Positions 39,079 to 51,036 of a DNA stretch of 64,000 nucleotides are shown piece by piece. The notes under the pieces were generated by a model. It had not been told where the DNA came from. It saw only the letters and a list, made by a program, of their open reading frames with translations, and searched no databases. Position 1 is the stretch's first letter, and each line of letters begins with the position of its first letter. The stretch is from Aurantiochytrium sp. KH105 (lineage: Eukaryota > Sar > Bigyra > Thraustochytrida > Thraustochytriidae): the NCBI GenBank assembly GCA_003116975.1, contig BGKB01000042.1:331139-395138 (forward strand). Direction: 5' to 3'. The translations under genes were made by a program, and so were the position numbers.

Positions 39079-39969
39079 TTGCTGCTGTTGCTGTTGCTGC
39101 TGCTGCTGCTGCTGCTGTTGCTGCTGCTGCGGCGGTGGAGGCGGAGGCGGAGGCTGTGTCCCTGAAATGCTCGCCGCTGAGGGTTGCGATCCTCGTGCAT
39201 GGAACCCCGAGTTCGTGTGCGTAGAGGTGACCATTGAGGTATTCGTATGAACAGAAGGTCGAGGCCCTAGCGAAATTGGGTCAAACGTCGCTGAAGGGTT
39301 TGCCGATGAGATCATCCCCCCCAAGGCTGTACCGGTCTTTAGGGGAGACATAAAGCCTGCTTGTCCACGTGACCTGCTGGGTCTATCAATAGAAAGCGAA
39401 CCCGCCGTTGTCCAAGCAGGCGCCGCGACCTTGGGCGCTGCAGCCGGAGTTGCATCGCGCGGAGACGAAGACGCAGAGGCGTTCGCACTAGAATTGTTTG
39501 TGCCATTCCCTTGGCTGCTCTCGTCTACGTCCATGGAATTCCAGTCTGTCCATTCGTTGCGAGTCGGCTGAAAGGGGTGCAAGGTCATGTTGCTAATCTG
39601 TTTTTTCTTCTTCTTGTCGGGCGCAGAGACGGCGCCCGAAGATGGCGCGCTGTCGAGCTTGTGTTTGCGCCTTTTCAGCGAGTCCTGCGCCAGCGAGCAA
39701 TCCTTTGGTAGCGGGATGGCCTTGTTGTTCGAGATGTCGAACATGGCCACATCCGCGCCCGACCACTCGATCCACGAATTGCTGATGGGCTGCGAGGGGT
39801 GATAGTTGACGCCAAACCACGCCGGCGGCGGGTTCAGGCGCGGGTCGCCCTCCATGACGACGATGCTCGGGTCGTAGCCATAGTAGTCGACCTTGATCTT
39901 CTTTCGTTTCCTCGTCTTCTTGCGCCCGACGCCCTGCGCCTGCTGCGAGGCCTGCATCACGCCCGCCAT
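37753..39969 (-). CDS. Unknown poly-Gln protein, probably nuclear
   Basis: A 738-residue protein I do not recognise. The N-terminus is basic (RKKTRKRKKIK), a possible nuclear signal. It is followed by YYGYDPSIVVMEGDPRLNPPP and two W-rich repeats (NSWIEWSGADVAMFD and NEWTDWNSMDVD) separated by a Lys-rich stretch. A long Gln run (encoded 39018-39130) lies centrally after a Pro run. The C-terminal third (about 440-740) is ordered and helical: LMTSLQEAWDVTELKRSW..., a MRKAMYQFQIEQHRNHLLELMRVL helix and RMMVFLDQDSKTRAAIADRAF. Gln-rich disorder plus helical domains suggests a transcription or chromatin co-factor, as inference only. The ATG at 39969 is the first in frame. Confidence 0.7.
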
Positions 39970-41226
39970 CAACAAGGCGCGCGCGCGCCTTCCTCGCGCC
40001 CTCGGCGAGGCCCACGACGAGGCTCGTCAGCGAGGCAGCGCCGCGACCCTGGCCACCTCGCCGTCTGCGACCCCGCGCCTCGCAGCGAGGGGCCTGCGGC
40101 GCCGGGCGCGGGCGGAGGGCGCGGGGCCGACCGCGGCGCGGGTCCTCGCGCGCGCGGCGCGAGCGAGCGAGCGAGCGAGGGTCGGCGGCGTCAAGAAGAT
40201 GCGCCGCAGCAGACTCCACTCCACTCGACTCGACTCGACCCGACCCGACCCGACGCGACGCGACGCGACGCGACGCGAGCAGGCGCGACCCGAGTCGAGG
40301 CGCGCTTGCCGATCTGCTCCGGCGAGACCGAGAGCTCGCGCGCGCAGCAGGGCCTGCGCGGCCGTGCTCGCCTCGCGCGGCGCCTCGGATGATCACTGGA
40401 ATGGAACGACACGGCCGGCGCGGATAAACCCCGCGTCCGCGGGAGAAGCGGCCCGCCCGCCCGCGCGCCCGCCTGGACGGCGCCTTCCCGCGGCGTGCCT
40501 CTTGTTTGGCCGGACAGCCCGCGCCCGACGCTCGCTTCGCCGGGAAGGGTCCTGGGACCGGCAGGGCGCCGGGCCTCTGCGCCTGCTGCCGGCGTGGATG
40601 AGGGCGTGGGCAGGGGAGCGGGGTGGAATCTGGTCTGGACGAAATTGTTGGGGGTGGTAAGATTTGACGGGTCCCTCGAGAAGAAAACACAGCGCGTGAG
40701 AGTTGCTTCGGCTCGCCGTCAATTCGACAAGCGTTGATTTTAACGCGAGCAAGGATTGTCGATCCGAATGGGGTCTGTGGACCTTGATCCAGGCGCATAG
40801 GCCTTCTTTGGAACCAAATAGACTTGAACAAATAACAGCATCTGAGAAGTGTAAGTGTGCGTGTGTCTTCCTTTCGAAAGTGAACGACGAGCTCGTGCTC
40901 AATGCTTGAAGCAATAAATGCGACCAGAGAGCTATCGCAGTCTACTGTTATCGTTGCCTCCTCTCCCGCCCTCCCCCCCCCCAAAAAAAATCGATCATCT
41001 AATCTAGTTTTACAAATCTCATTCGTATACGTGTATGTGACTTTCGCGCGGCGTCGCAAAAACGTCACTTTCCAGAGCTTCTGGCATCAGAGCAAATGTC
41101 TTGTTGCGGGTATGCCGTGCGTTCCTTTCCTTGCAAATGCCAAACATCATTCTTCGCAGGGTCATGCGCTGGCACGTTTGATCCCTCCATCGGCACATAG
41201 ACTTACTAAACCTTCCCTGTTCCTTT

Positions 41227-41318
<92 letters not shown>

Positions 41319-41483
41319 TTCTTTTCTTTTCTCTTTTTGGTATTTGCCCTGCTGTCGCCAAAAGGCAGGAAGCTGGAAGGAACCTTGGAAAAGTCTGCTG
41401 ATCGATCCCGATAGCAAATTTGCTTACTTCGCGCCATCTGCTGTGAAACTTGCTCTCGAGAGCGTCTTTCTTGGCCCTCACGT
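39970..41483. other. Spacer between two minus-strand genes
   Basis: 39970-40700 is the very GC-rich leader of the poly-Gln gene, with a CGACC/CGACG pentamer run (40231-40275). 40740-41220 is AT-balanced. A long (TTTC)n tract lies at 41225-41333, next to the kinase gene's 3' side. Open frames through the repeats (Phe/Leu or Lys/Glu) are artefacts. Confidence 0.55.
41225..41333. repeat. (TTTC)n microsatellite
   Basis: About 24 tetramers, perfect for the first ~95 bp and decaying into TTTTC pentamers at the right end. It lies about 150 bp downstream of the kinase gene's stop. Confidence 0.95.
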
Positions 41484-43640
41484 TTATTGATCGGGCTCGG
41501 TGGCCTCTCCCTTGGCCTTGTGCAGACGCTCCTCTTGGGCCCCGAGCTCGAGCTTGAAGGTCAGAGGTGCCACATAGTCCCAATCTTCAAAGTATCGCTG
41601 ATGCCGGGAATTGATTGTCCTTTCTGGTTCGCCACCGATGAGCGTTTCTAACCCTTCGAGATCGATCTCTGCCTTCATCGCACCAAAAGTAGGCCATTTA
41701 GGTTTGGTAACGACCTTGTTTTTCATGTGAGACATGTCGTATGGCGGCTTGACTTGCTTGGCCAAAAGCTTTGACATGTCTATGCTCTGAAACCAGGGAT
41801 GCTGGCAAAGTCCACGGAATCCTTGTGCGTTGGTCCCGAGACGCTCTTTGGGAGACCTTGCCAGCAGTCCATCCACGAAATCGCGACATTCCTGGGACAC
41901 CTCCGAAGGCAGCTTGGCACTGGGTTCCTGCAGATTATTAATGACGCCTAGCTCAACTTTTGATGAATCGTTCGTGGTCATGATGGCCATGCCTGAAGGG
42001 ACATAGTGATTCTTACCGCATAAAAGCTCGAGCGTCATAACCCCAAGAGACCACCAATCGACGCTCGCACCGTATCCCTCAGGATCGGCGTCATCATTAT
42101 CCCCCGCGAGGTCTTTCTTCTCATCGCGGATACTAGAACGAAGCGACGGCTTCTTGGAGAGCCGTTTTGTTGATCGCTTCTTTGGGCGCTCCGCTTCCAG
42201 AAGCTCTGGAGCTTTGTATCCAACCGTACCCACTCGAGTGAAGCGACGGCCCAGTGGAGCTCCCGGCGTGCGAGATGCGCGCCGCTGGTGTGGGCTTTGG
42301 ATTTCGCCGTCAGGACCATCAGACTTGGACAAGTCTCGGGGCTGCGCATCTTCGATTTGCGAACCTCTCAAGGTGGATACGGAGTGCCCCAAGCTAGTCG
42401 CGGAACTCTGCTCGTCTCCACTATCGTCGGAACCAGCACCAGCTTCATTTTCTTCAGACTCGGTTCCTAGGAGCTCATACCGTGAAGGGCGCTGCAAAAC
42501 GCCCTTTTCGTCATCAATGTGACCTACCAGACCCATGTCTGCGAGTTTGACGTGGCCATCCTTGCCAAGGAGCACGTTGATTGGTTTCAAGTCGCGATGC
42601 ACGTAGTTGAGACAGTGCAAGTGGCGAAGTGCAAGCATGAGCTCCGCAATGATGAATTTGGCGTGGTCCTCTGGCAGACACTTGTCAAGATACCTATTCT
42701 TGAGCTCTTCCACCGTGCCTCCTCGCACAAATTCCATAACGATGAGCGCGTCGATATCGGTCTGAAAAGCATAATGCATCTCAACGATAAAGGGAAAGGT
42801 TGAGTGCACGTATACGTTGCGTTCCATGCAAATACGAGTCTTGCGTGCCTTGAAGCCACCGCGACGGCCCATGGATTTGATGAGCTTCGCTTTGCCCATG
42901 GATTTGATAGCGTATTCTTTTCCGGTTGACTTCTTCTTGACGTGAGCCACAAGTCCAAAGGCTCCTTGCCCAATGAAGTCGAGGTACTCGAAGTCGTCCA
43001 CGTCGACGTGGTTGTAGGTGGCCTTTTTCTGCTTGATGTATTCATCGTACTCTGGCGAGGATTTGAAGCGTCGGAAGGTATTGTCTGCCATTTCGCGAAA
43101 GACAGCGTGCTGCAAACCTACGAAGAGATCGGCCTTGAGGTCGAGCCGGCCTGGTACCATGGTGAGTCTGCGCGAATCTATGCTTGTGCTTGAGTTAGGA
43201 GCTTCATCGAGCGAGTTCGATTCGACCGTATCAGGGACGGTGCCGTAGATGGCTCTTTGGTACGAAAGCACTCGCTCGGGCGTGAGGATACCAAGTCGCA
43301 TGACGGCGTCGTCCTTGATGAACTTCTGATAGATACTCTTGGCAACAAACCGACGATAGTCCCGCGTGGGAATGCGCTTGTATTCCTCCATCTCAATCCA
43401 AGCAAAAAAGTTCTCTTGAGACGACTCGGCCTTGGCAAAGTTGGCGAGATAGCGCTGCCCAAGCGGCTCTGCTAAGGCTTTCCGTAACTCCATGTATAAG
43501 GGGGAGTTGACATAGATCAAGGAGTTCTCTGCAGTCGTGACGTCATCTTCTTCGATCCAACGCTTTTCGGGGACCGCTGCATCGCTCTCGAGCGCTACGG
43601 AGGACTCCCCCTTGACGAGCTTGCCAAGTCCACCGCCCAT
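41484..43640 (-). CDS. GRK-like kinase: RGS domain plus AGC kinase
   Basis: A 718-residue protein with the domain order of G-protein-coupled-receptor kinases. An RGS homology domain spans about 45-190 (YMELRKALAEPLGQRYLANFAK...ENFFAWIEMEEYK). An AGC kinase domain starts near 217: glycine loop GQGAFG at about 224, catalytic K246 (YAIKSM), HRDLKPIN with D350, and DMG at 368. The APE-region motif GTVGYKAPELL starts at 471. GRKs commonly have DLG here, so DMG is a variant. The activation segment is ~80 residues longer than usual, with Ser/Asp-rich sequence, and a second Lys-rich insertion follows APE. The protein ends in an AGC C-tail. It probably phosphorylates activated receptors or other membrane targets. 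No PH domain or prenylation signal is seen. Confidence 0.85.
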   Translation of the reverse strand: MGGGLGKLVKGESSVALESDAAVPEKRWIEEDDVTTAENSLIYVNSPLYMELRKALAEPLGQRYLANFAKAESSQENFFAWIEMEEYKRIPTRDYRRFVAKSIYQKFIKDDAVMRLGILTPERVLSYQRAIYGTVPDTVESNSLDEAPNSSTSIDSRRLTMVPGRLDLKADLFVGLQHAVFREMADNTFRRFKSSPEYDEYIKQKKATYNHVDVDDFEYLDFIGQGAFGLVAHVKKKSTGKEYAIKSMGKAKLIKSMGRRGGFKARKTRICMERNVYVHSTFPFIVEMHYAFQTDIDALIVMEFVRGGTVEELKNRYLDKCLPEDHAKFIIAELMLALRHLHCLNYVHRDLKPINVLLGKDGHVKLADMGLVGHIDDEKGVLQRPSRYELLGTESEENEAGAGSDDSGDEQSSATSLGHSVSTLRGSQIEDAQPRDLSKSDGPDGEIQSPHQRRASRTPGAPLGRRFTRVGTVGYKAPELLEAERPKKRSTKRLSKKPSLRSSIRDEKKDLAGDNDDADPEGYGASVDWWSLGVMTLELLCGKNHYVPSGMAIMTTNDSSKVELGVINNLQEPSAKLPSEVSQECRDFVDGLLARSPKERLGTNAQGFRGLCQHPWFQSIDMSKLLAKQVKPPYDMSHMKNKVVTKPKWPTFGAMKAEIDLEGLETLIGGEPERTINSRHQRYFEDWDYVAPLTFKLELGAQEERLHKAKGEATEPDQ

Positions 43641-44410
43641 CCTGCTTGCTCTCTGGACGATGTGGGCGGTGGAGACGACTTGGTGCTACTGCCCACGAGT
43701 CCTGCCTCGTGCACGACTCTCGAGGCAGCCTCCAGCTTTGCCTCCTTCTGCCTTTGGGCAGCGGCGCGCGTGGCGAGCGCCCCGTCGCGCGCGGGGGGAG
43801 AGAGGCCTCGATTGATTGTGTTTATATGAGCAAGGTGTGCAAGTCTCCGATTGGATGTTGGTTGGGAATCGTGGCGCGGAGCCGATCTGGAAGCAACCGC
43901 ATCATGTGATGTGATGTGATGTGATGATGTCATTCACACATACTGCCTAGGCCTACTAAAAACTTTTTTATACATCACTTCGAGTTTTCTTTCGATCGAT
44001 TGCCACGATTGATGCAAGCGTGCTTGAACAACCGAGTCGACAGGAGTTAACCGCTCAACCTGCAGCAACCAACTACATTCTTTGACCTTAGTATGAGCGT
44101 ACGACTAATAGAAGAAAAATCCGAACTTCGAACGCAGACAAACTTTAAAAAAAAAAGTTCAACGGACAAGTCGAACATGACCTTGGAGACCTCATAATGA
44201 TTGCATGATGGGCAAGCATCCCAAACGCGAGAAACATCCAGCGCATTCCATGAGACAGAGGCCCTCCGTACTCAAGAACGAAACAAACAAGCTCAGCTAT
44301 GAACAGGAAAATGCCCTTGAGCAGGCTTGTGTTGAGGGAAGGACGGAGCTTCGAACAGTCAGCAATATCAAAGTAGTTTGGCAAATTTGGAATATGGCTG
44401 CCACATCACA
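43641..44410. other. Spacer between kinase and FHIP genes
   Basis: Both flanking genes are on the minus strand. It has a (TGATG)n run at 43903-43928 and a near-palindromic GCCTAGGCCTAC at 43946-43957. The remainder is AT-balanced without a supported gene. Confidence 0.5.
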
Positions 44411-46978
44411 TCACTGAAGGTCATGCCTTAGAAGTGCAAGATTTTGTTTGGCCTGCAAGACGGACGCTAACTCCTTGAAGAACTCTTCAATGACAACGTA
44501 CGCCTGAACAAAACGCTTTTTAGACGGACCAAAGTCGGCGAGAGCTGCACTTACGCTACTGGCATCCAGGCCTTCGTCACCGAAATCCAAATCCCCATCG
44601 GCGCCGAGTTGGCTGCGCGTAAAGGTATGCTGGGCCTCGAAATCAGCGCCAAAGTCTTGAGCTCGTTCGAGCGCTTCCTTCCACACCGAGGAAAGCACAT
44701 TTGCAAGCGTGCGCACCCCTTCCTTAATTTTCAAAAGGGTGTCGCCCTGCTCGGCATCAAAGGCAGACAAAGTGTAAGGCCTACCCTCGAAGGCGGCACG
44801 AAAGTCCCGCAGAGAGATGGCCTCATCATAAAGATAACTGTGCATGACGCGATGCGGGCATTGCGCGAGCTTTGCAAGAATTCCCGTGAGAAGAAGATTT
44901 TCCTCGAGCGAGCTATCTAGCATACGCTCCAGTTTATTCAGGACAACACTCAAAAAAAGACCTTCCACAAAGGCTGCTTTTCCCGTCGTGTGTCCGGAAT
45001 CACGCTCCTTTGAAGGTGCCTCGGCCGCGGATGCAGCGGCTGCGCGCTTTGACTTTTTCTGTGGAGAACACGAGCGTGCATGCTCACTGCACACAGGAGA
45101 GGTGTAAGCGGCGAGACGCGCCGCAGCACACGTTTGTTCGTCCGTAAGATACGTCTCAAAGGTCACGAGATCCTTGCGCTCCTGGTTTGAGATTGCCTTC
45201 AACTTGCGCTCAGAACTGATGACGGGTGGTTTCGGTGAGCCTGGGTATTTGTCGAGAAAGTCGACAGCGTTTCCTGCAGATGCAGTCCGCACCCTACGCG
45301 ACAATTTGGTTGGCTTGCGTGGCGGAGTACGTAAAGGGTCGAGGGGAGGCACAGTGCCTTCTGGGGCGCCTTCGAGGTGCAAGCCGCCATAGAGTTGGCG
45401 AAGCACAAGACTGTGCAAAATGCGTGCGTCATTGAGATCAAGAAGGGCAGAAAAAAGCTTGAGAGCGGCCATCGAGACTTGCGGAGACATGGAGTCGATG
45501 CGAACGAGGAGTTCCGTTTGCAGGCGCGCCGTTTCCTGCGCGTCGGCCTGCTCGAGTTTGTCATTCTCTTGATCAAGAGTGCGCATGTCGGGTTCGAGCG
45601 CAGGGGAGATGAGCATGGACACGAGGTTCCACTGCAATGGGCCGTGGCGAGCCGTTCCAGAGCCAGACTCTGCTGCACTCTCCAGTAAAACGCAGACGGC
45701 GAGCATGGCGTCACGTGCCATCTCTTCGTGGGTCTCGAGCAAAGCGGCGCGCAAGGGCCCCGTCAAGAAGGACTCGGTGATTTCCCGGACGAGAGCTCGG
45801 GGCAGAAGCTCTACCGCTTCGTCTTCCTCGGCGTCAGCCTTCATACTTTTCATGGTGGAACTCTTGCCATTCAGATTAAGATCGGAGCCCTCGCCGACGT
45901 CAACATTATCATCATCAGTATCCTCCCCGCCGACGCTGTCTTCGTCGTGGGAGGCATTCAGGTCAATGCTGGTGAAAACACCCGGAGTTGACAAAGCGAG
46001 CGCAAATTTCCAGCGCATGGCGAGAACACGATCAGCTTCCTGCACAAGGTCAGGCTTGTACAGATTATCAAGGTGCGCCGCACCTGGGCTTGAGGATGCT
46101 TGCGCACCTTGGAGCGAGCCTTGCGAGGAGTTTTGGGCGCGGCGAGCGTCAACGGCAGACTGAAAGGCCTGAAGAAGACTTTGCGCCACGCGCTTGCAAA
46201 AGAGTGTCTGGTCCACAATGTACTTGTGCAACATTGGGTCAAAAATAGATGACACGCAAAGCATGGCGTACCTTGCGCGCTCCCCCGTATCATTATCGGC
46301 AGCAATATGGGGCAATAGGGCGTCAAAGAGCTCGAGCTTGAGGGAACCTTGCTTTCCAGGTGCATAGAAGAATTGAAGCTGACTTGGATCCGCCCGCATT
46401 TTGAGCCAGAGCGTGCGAAGCAAGGATACGAGTCTTTCTTGTGCGTCGGGCGCGCCGACCTCTGCACTGACGCGAATAAGCTGGCAGAGAGGCGCGTGCG
46501 CCGTCTTGTATGGCAGGAGCGGGTGCCTCAATTTATCAAAGAGTCTCGTTAGTGTGATAAGGATGAGTGGCATCATGCCATTGGGCCTGTCGGCAAGACC
46601 TTTGGCGCAGAGGTCAATAAAGACACGATTTTCGAGCGTGTACTCGAGACAAGCTCGGAGCGGGCCAATGTGTTGGCCTCCGAGATCATCGGAGGGGGAG
46701 CTTGATTCGTCCTGCATGACGCCACGGTTCGAGTCGCGAATGAGCCCGAGATCCTCTCGCACGAGCAAGGTTACCATGGCATCAAGATTGGCGGGAATGC
46801 TCGTCTTGAGAAGCAGACCTGGGTCATCGAGGTCATAATTTGCCTGCAAAACCCTCGCATGTTCTTCAGTGACCTCATCCCAGAGATCTTTGAAGACTTC
46901 GACTGCCGGTCTCGACTCAGCGGGCGCCGCCACCTTTTGCGCGAAGTCCTTAACGCCTTTTCTCAGTTTTGCGAACAT
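44411..46978 (-). CDS. FHIP/FAM160 (RAI16-like) homologue
   Basis: An 855-residue helical-repeat protein of the FHIP family. Family members form a complex with FTS and Hook proteins that links endosomal cargo to dynein. Matches include the N-terminal EVFKDLWDEVTEEHARVL, the FIDLCAKGLADRP and HPLLPYKTAHAPLCQLI segments, and the later paired helices with LKLFSALLDLNDARILHSLVL. Acidic disordered insertions break the repeats (about 335-385). The C-terminus is helical (KKRFVQAYVVIEEFFKELASVLQAKQN). Length is within the family range (about 800-1000). Family assignment is from motif recall and moderate. The start is an ATG with A at -3. Confidence 0.72.
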   Translation of the reverse strand: MFAKLRKGVKDFAQKVAAPAESRPAVEVFKDLWDEVTEEHARVLQANYDLDDPGLLLKTSIPANLDAMVTLLVREDLGLIRDSNRGVMQDESSSPSDDLGGQHIGPLRACLEYTLENRVFIDLCAKGLADRPNGMMPLILITLTRLFDKLRHPLLPYKTAHAPLCQLIRVSAEVGAPDAQERLVSLLRTLWLKMRADPSQLQFFYAPGKQGSLKLELFDALLPHIAADNDTGERARYAMLCVSSIFDPMLHKYIVDQTLFCKRVAQSLLQAFQSAVDARRAQNSSQGSLQGAQASSSPGAAHLDNLYKPDLVQEADRVLAMRWKFALALSTPGVFTSIDLNASHDEDSVGGEDTDDDNVDVGEGSDLNLNGKSSTMKSMKADAEEDEAVELLPRALVREITESFLTGPLRAALLETHEEMARDAMLAVCVLLESAAESGSGTARHGPLQWNLVSMLISPALEPDMRTLDQENDKLEQADAQETARLQTELLVRIDSMSPQVSMAALKLFSALLDLNDARILHSLVLRQLYGGLHLEGAPEGTVPPLDPLRTPPRKPTKLSRRVRTASAGNAVDFLDKYPGSPKPPVISSERKLKAISNQERKDLVTFETYLTDEQTCAAARLAAYTSPVCSEHARSCSPQKKSKRAAAASAAEAPSKERDSGHTTGKAAFVEGLFLSVVLNKLERMLDSSLEENLLLTGILAKLAQCPHRVMHSYLYDEAISLRDFRAAFEGRPYTLSAFDAEQGDTLLKIKEGVRTLANVLSSVWKEALERAQDFGADFEAQHTFTRSQLGADGDLDFGDEGLDASSVSAALADFGPSKKRFVQAYVVIEEFFKELASVLQAKQNLALLRHDLQ

Positions 46979-47742
46979 CCTCGCCTCCTACAGATCCTGA
47001 CTATTTCACAGGCAGGCACCCGCACCAATGAATGCAGGCAAGAAAGCAATCAAAGTAAGCAAGCAAGAAAACACGCACGCACGCAAGCGCGCGTGAAAGC
47101 TCACGCTTTGCAACGCGCAGCCGCGTGTTCGTCGCGTGCTCGGCTGACGAGCAGGCAATGTTCGACAGCGCTCAGGCCAGCCTGCCTAGCAGCTGCTGCC
47201 AGGAAGCGTGCGAGGCCACGCGACGCAGAGGTCCTTTCCCCGCCGGTCTGCGTGCGGCGCCCGTCCGCCAGGCCGTCCGCGTGCCCGGAGACGGCTTCGA
47301 GGCCGAGCCAGAGGCGGGTTTGATCGCGAGCGCCCCGAGCCTGAGCAGGCGGAGAGAGAAGTTGGTTGATTTGAATTTGAACCACGTGGTTTCTTTCTTT
47401 CTTTCATTCTTTCATTCTTTGTTGATTTGAAATTTGGATTTGAATTTGAATTTGAATTTGGATTTGACTGTGAATTTGAAAAAGGGGAAACAGAGACAGG
47501 CTGCTCCTTCGGCCAGCCAGCTTGGTTTGGTTGATTGTTTGTTTGTTTGCTTGTCTGGCGAGGCAAATCTATCTTGGCTCGCGGCGAGCGAGCGGAGCGA
47601 GGGCCCGGCGGCGGCGAGCGAGCGGGAGGCGGCGGCCGGCCGCACGGCGATCTCCGTCTTCTCTCCCCTCCCCCCTCCCTCCGCGGGCCGCGGCCTCCCC
47701 GCCACCTTTGAGGAAAGGGCGGGAAGGCGGATCATTGGCGCC
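46979..47742. other. Divergent promoter region
   Basis: Between the FHIP gene (-) and the large poly-Gln gene (+). A TTTGAA/TTTGGA hexamer repeat lies at 47424-47480 and short CTTT and CATTC runs at 47390-47420. GC-rich on either side. The plus frame is open through the hexamer repeat but without an ATG before 47743. Confidence 0.55.
47424..47480. repeat. TTTGAA-type hexamer repeat
   Basis: About nine imperfect hexamers (TTTGAA, TTTGGA, TTTGAC) in the leader of the downstream gene. Confidence 0.85.
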
Positions 47743-50700
47743 ATGAGCGGCGAGCAGAAGACGGCGCGCGAGGACGGCGAGAAGGGCGGCGCGCAGGAGG
47801 GCCGCGGCGGCAGCGGCGCGGAGGGAAGCCAGACGGAGGACGCGGCGGCGAATGCGGCGGCCTCGCTCATGTCGCAGCTGTCGCAGCAGGCCGCGCGGGG
47901 AGACGCGGCCGAGCGCGGCGGCGAGGGCACAGGCAACGGCAGCTCCGGCCTCGCGGCGCTGCAGAGCCTAATCGGGCGCAGCGCAGGGTCGTTGGGCCAG
48001 GGCCAGGCCGCCAGGAGCGGGACAGATGCTTCTTCGTTTGGACAAGGTATCGGCGGCGCCAATCTTAGCAACCCCTCTGCGGACGCGAGGCAGACGCTCA
48101 GCTCGCTGCTGATGCAAAACGTCAAGAACGCCTCCAACGAGGGATCGGCCGAGGCTGAATCACTTTTAAAGGCGATGAACGCCGGCAACATGTCGTCTTC
48201 ATCATCCTCGTCGTCTTCCTCGTCTTCCTCTTCCTCCTCCTCTTCGACGTCAGGAGCTGGAGCAGCAACAGCTGCAAAGCCATCGGATGCTTCGAACATT
48301 TCGCAAGAGGATACATCTGGGCGTTCCCGCAAGGCGAGTGAAGATGCGACATCGGCGCTTCAAGCACTCGCAAATTCGGCGGCAGCGAAACCAAGTAATG
48401 CTGGTTTAGCTGCTCTCTCGGACCTCGTCGCGCATGCTGGAGGATCAGTTTCCTCTTCGTCAGGCACGGCCGGTCCTTCTTCTTCTTCTTCTTCTTCTTC
48501 TTCTTCTTCTTCGTCTGCACCTCCTCCTCCACCTCCGCCTCCTCCTCCCCCCCCACTTCCAAGCTCCAGTTCTGGCGCTTCATCTGAACCGGGGTCAAGC
48601 GATGGATTGTCAGCTGCTTCGAAGCTTGCGGCACTTGGACAGAGCGCTCAGCTTGCTGGAACAGGAGCATCAGTGGACGCTCAGAATGCGAATAATGAGG
48701 CTGCGTCGAGTGGTCTTGCAAGCCTTGCCAAGCTCATTGGGGCCGATGCTTCGGGACCATCGAATTCGTCAGGAAATGCTGGCGCCGGTGGAAACGAGCC
48801 TCCGGCGGCTTTGGCAAACCTCGTCAAGCTTATTGGCGCCCAGGACGCGTCATCGCAGGCGGCTACGAACGCAACAAGGTCTAGCGAGGCTTCAAAGACG
48901 ACGCAAGACCCAGGAATGAGTGAGAGTATGGCAAACCTCGCGTCAATGCTGGCATCACAGGCTCAGCAATCGCGACAAGACGCAGAGGTAGCTGCCAAAG
49001 AGCCCGACGCAAACAGCGTGGCGAGCGAAAAGGCTTTGTCTCAGGAAGACGAAAAACGTGAGAAAGCTGCACCTTTAGGAGAAGAAGCTGTGCGATCTCA
49101 AGGCGACGAGGGAAAAGAGAAGGCCGAAACGAAGAAGAAGGGAAGCGAGGACATGAAGATAGACGCTGCAAACAAAGCAAAGTCGAATACCGGTTTGGCA
49201 GTATCTGGCCTTGAGAAGAAGTCGACCGCAGCTGATTCTCGAGCCAAATCTCCAGCTGCATCGTCAAAGGGTACGGAAGGCGCCTCATCGCACGCCAAGG
49301 ACGAAGATGGTGATGCAGCCATGAAGGATGCGACGCAGCGCGAAAGCAAGAATGAAGTGGATCATGCTACGAGCGCGAGAAGCACAACGAGCAAAGAAAA
49401 GGGTAAAAGAAGTGAGATGAACACAGCTGGTTCAAAGTCAGAAGAAGCAGCCCCGAAACAGCCCTCGGTAAGCGTGGAGAAAACGCCAAAGAAGGAGGCA
49501 AAAGGCGCTACTGCGAGACAAGGCACGCCATCACCGACGCCGCAAGCTCCGTCTTCCCAGAATAAAGACAAGGTTCCCGGGCTGCTTGGCAAAAAAGATC
49601 TCGACGATTTACCGCGAAAGCTGAACAAACGGTCGGCCAAGATCAGGAGATTGGACATGAATGACCTCTTGACACCGAAAAAGCCCAAAGTAGATCTCTC
49701 AGCAAGTGCAGGGACAGGCACGGCGGAGAAGAAGACACCCGTGGCGGGCGAAAAGAGTTCGCTGCGAGCTGGAAGGACTGGCGGCAAAGAGCCGCCGCTC
49801 AACTCGTTAAGCCCTACTCCTTTGTCTGATCACAGAGACAAGACTGAGGATGCTTTGCATGGTGATGCGCTGCGCAATGGCGCCGCAGACTCGCTCGAGA
49901 AGAAGAAGAAGAAGAAAAAGAAGCGAAAGAGGAATCCGATGGAAGCCGAGGGAGGCGGTGAAGAGAAAAAGGAAGAGGAGGGCGTTGACCCCAGTCGGTC
50001 GCCGACTTCATCGCCAGCTGAAGCTCCTGTGAAGGCAGAGTCCAAAGCTGAATCCACGGGTGTCAATGCGGCGGCTGTGCCGGCGCCTGCGCCTACGTCT
50101 GCGCCTGCAGAATTATCTCCGGCGCAAACTCCAGCTTCAACTCCAGCCCCAAGTCCAGTTCCAACTCCGGCACCAACAACAATGCGCTCCATCAAGGGCG
50201 AGGTACCCGTTGTGAAACCGGCGCCCAAGTCCAAAGGTCCAGCAGGCGTGCCACTGACACCCCAGGAATGCGCAGAAGATAGGCGCGCTTGGGACGTCCG
50301 CACGCTCAAGGACAAGGTTTTCGAGTCTTCATGGGTGAATGACGCAGTGAAATCTTGGTTCACGCTCAAGCGGACGTGGCGTCTTTTGGCCGTCGAGGAT
50401 GCAGAAAAGGCCGCAGGCGCGTATTTCTTGCCTGTTTCGCATCCTTTGGTGTCGGATGAGGACCGTGCAATGTATTACGCCGTGACGGGACGTCGTTCCA
50501 AACTGGAACGGCTCGTCAAGGCACGACGAAACGCGGGCTCGCCTCTTCTCGAGCGAAAAGGTCTCTTTGATTTGAGCGGAGCATTTAACTACCTCAAGGA
50601 CGTGATCATGCCGGACGTGGAAAAACAGGCAAAGAAGAATGGCACGACGATTGTAGAAGCTGCCAAGACCAAGCTTGTGGCACTGATTGAAAATCCGGCC

Positions 50701-50996
50701 AAGGCGGCTCCAGATGTGGTGGTAATGGACTCGCAGCTTGATGGCCCGGGCGCGCGGGGTGCGCGGGGCGCGGGCGCAAAACGCAAACGAAATTCGCAGG
50801 CGGGCCGCGTCATGGCGCAGCAGCAGGAGCAGCTTCGCCAGCGGCGGCTCCTGCAACAACAACAAGAAAAGGAAAAGGAGATGCGCGAGCGACTTGCTCA
50901 GGAAGAACATCAAAAGCAGCAGCAGCAGCAGCAACAGCAACAACAGCAACAACAAGTGCAGCAGGAGCAGGAGCAGCAACATCGGCGGCTTCTTCA

Positions 50997-51036
<40 letters not shown>

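Noticed and set aside
41162-41583. Lys/Glu-rich and Phe/Leu-rich frames over 41.2-41.5 kb
   Set aside because: They are translations of the (TTTC)n microsatellite.
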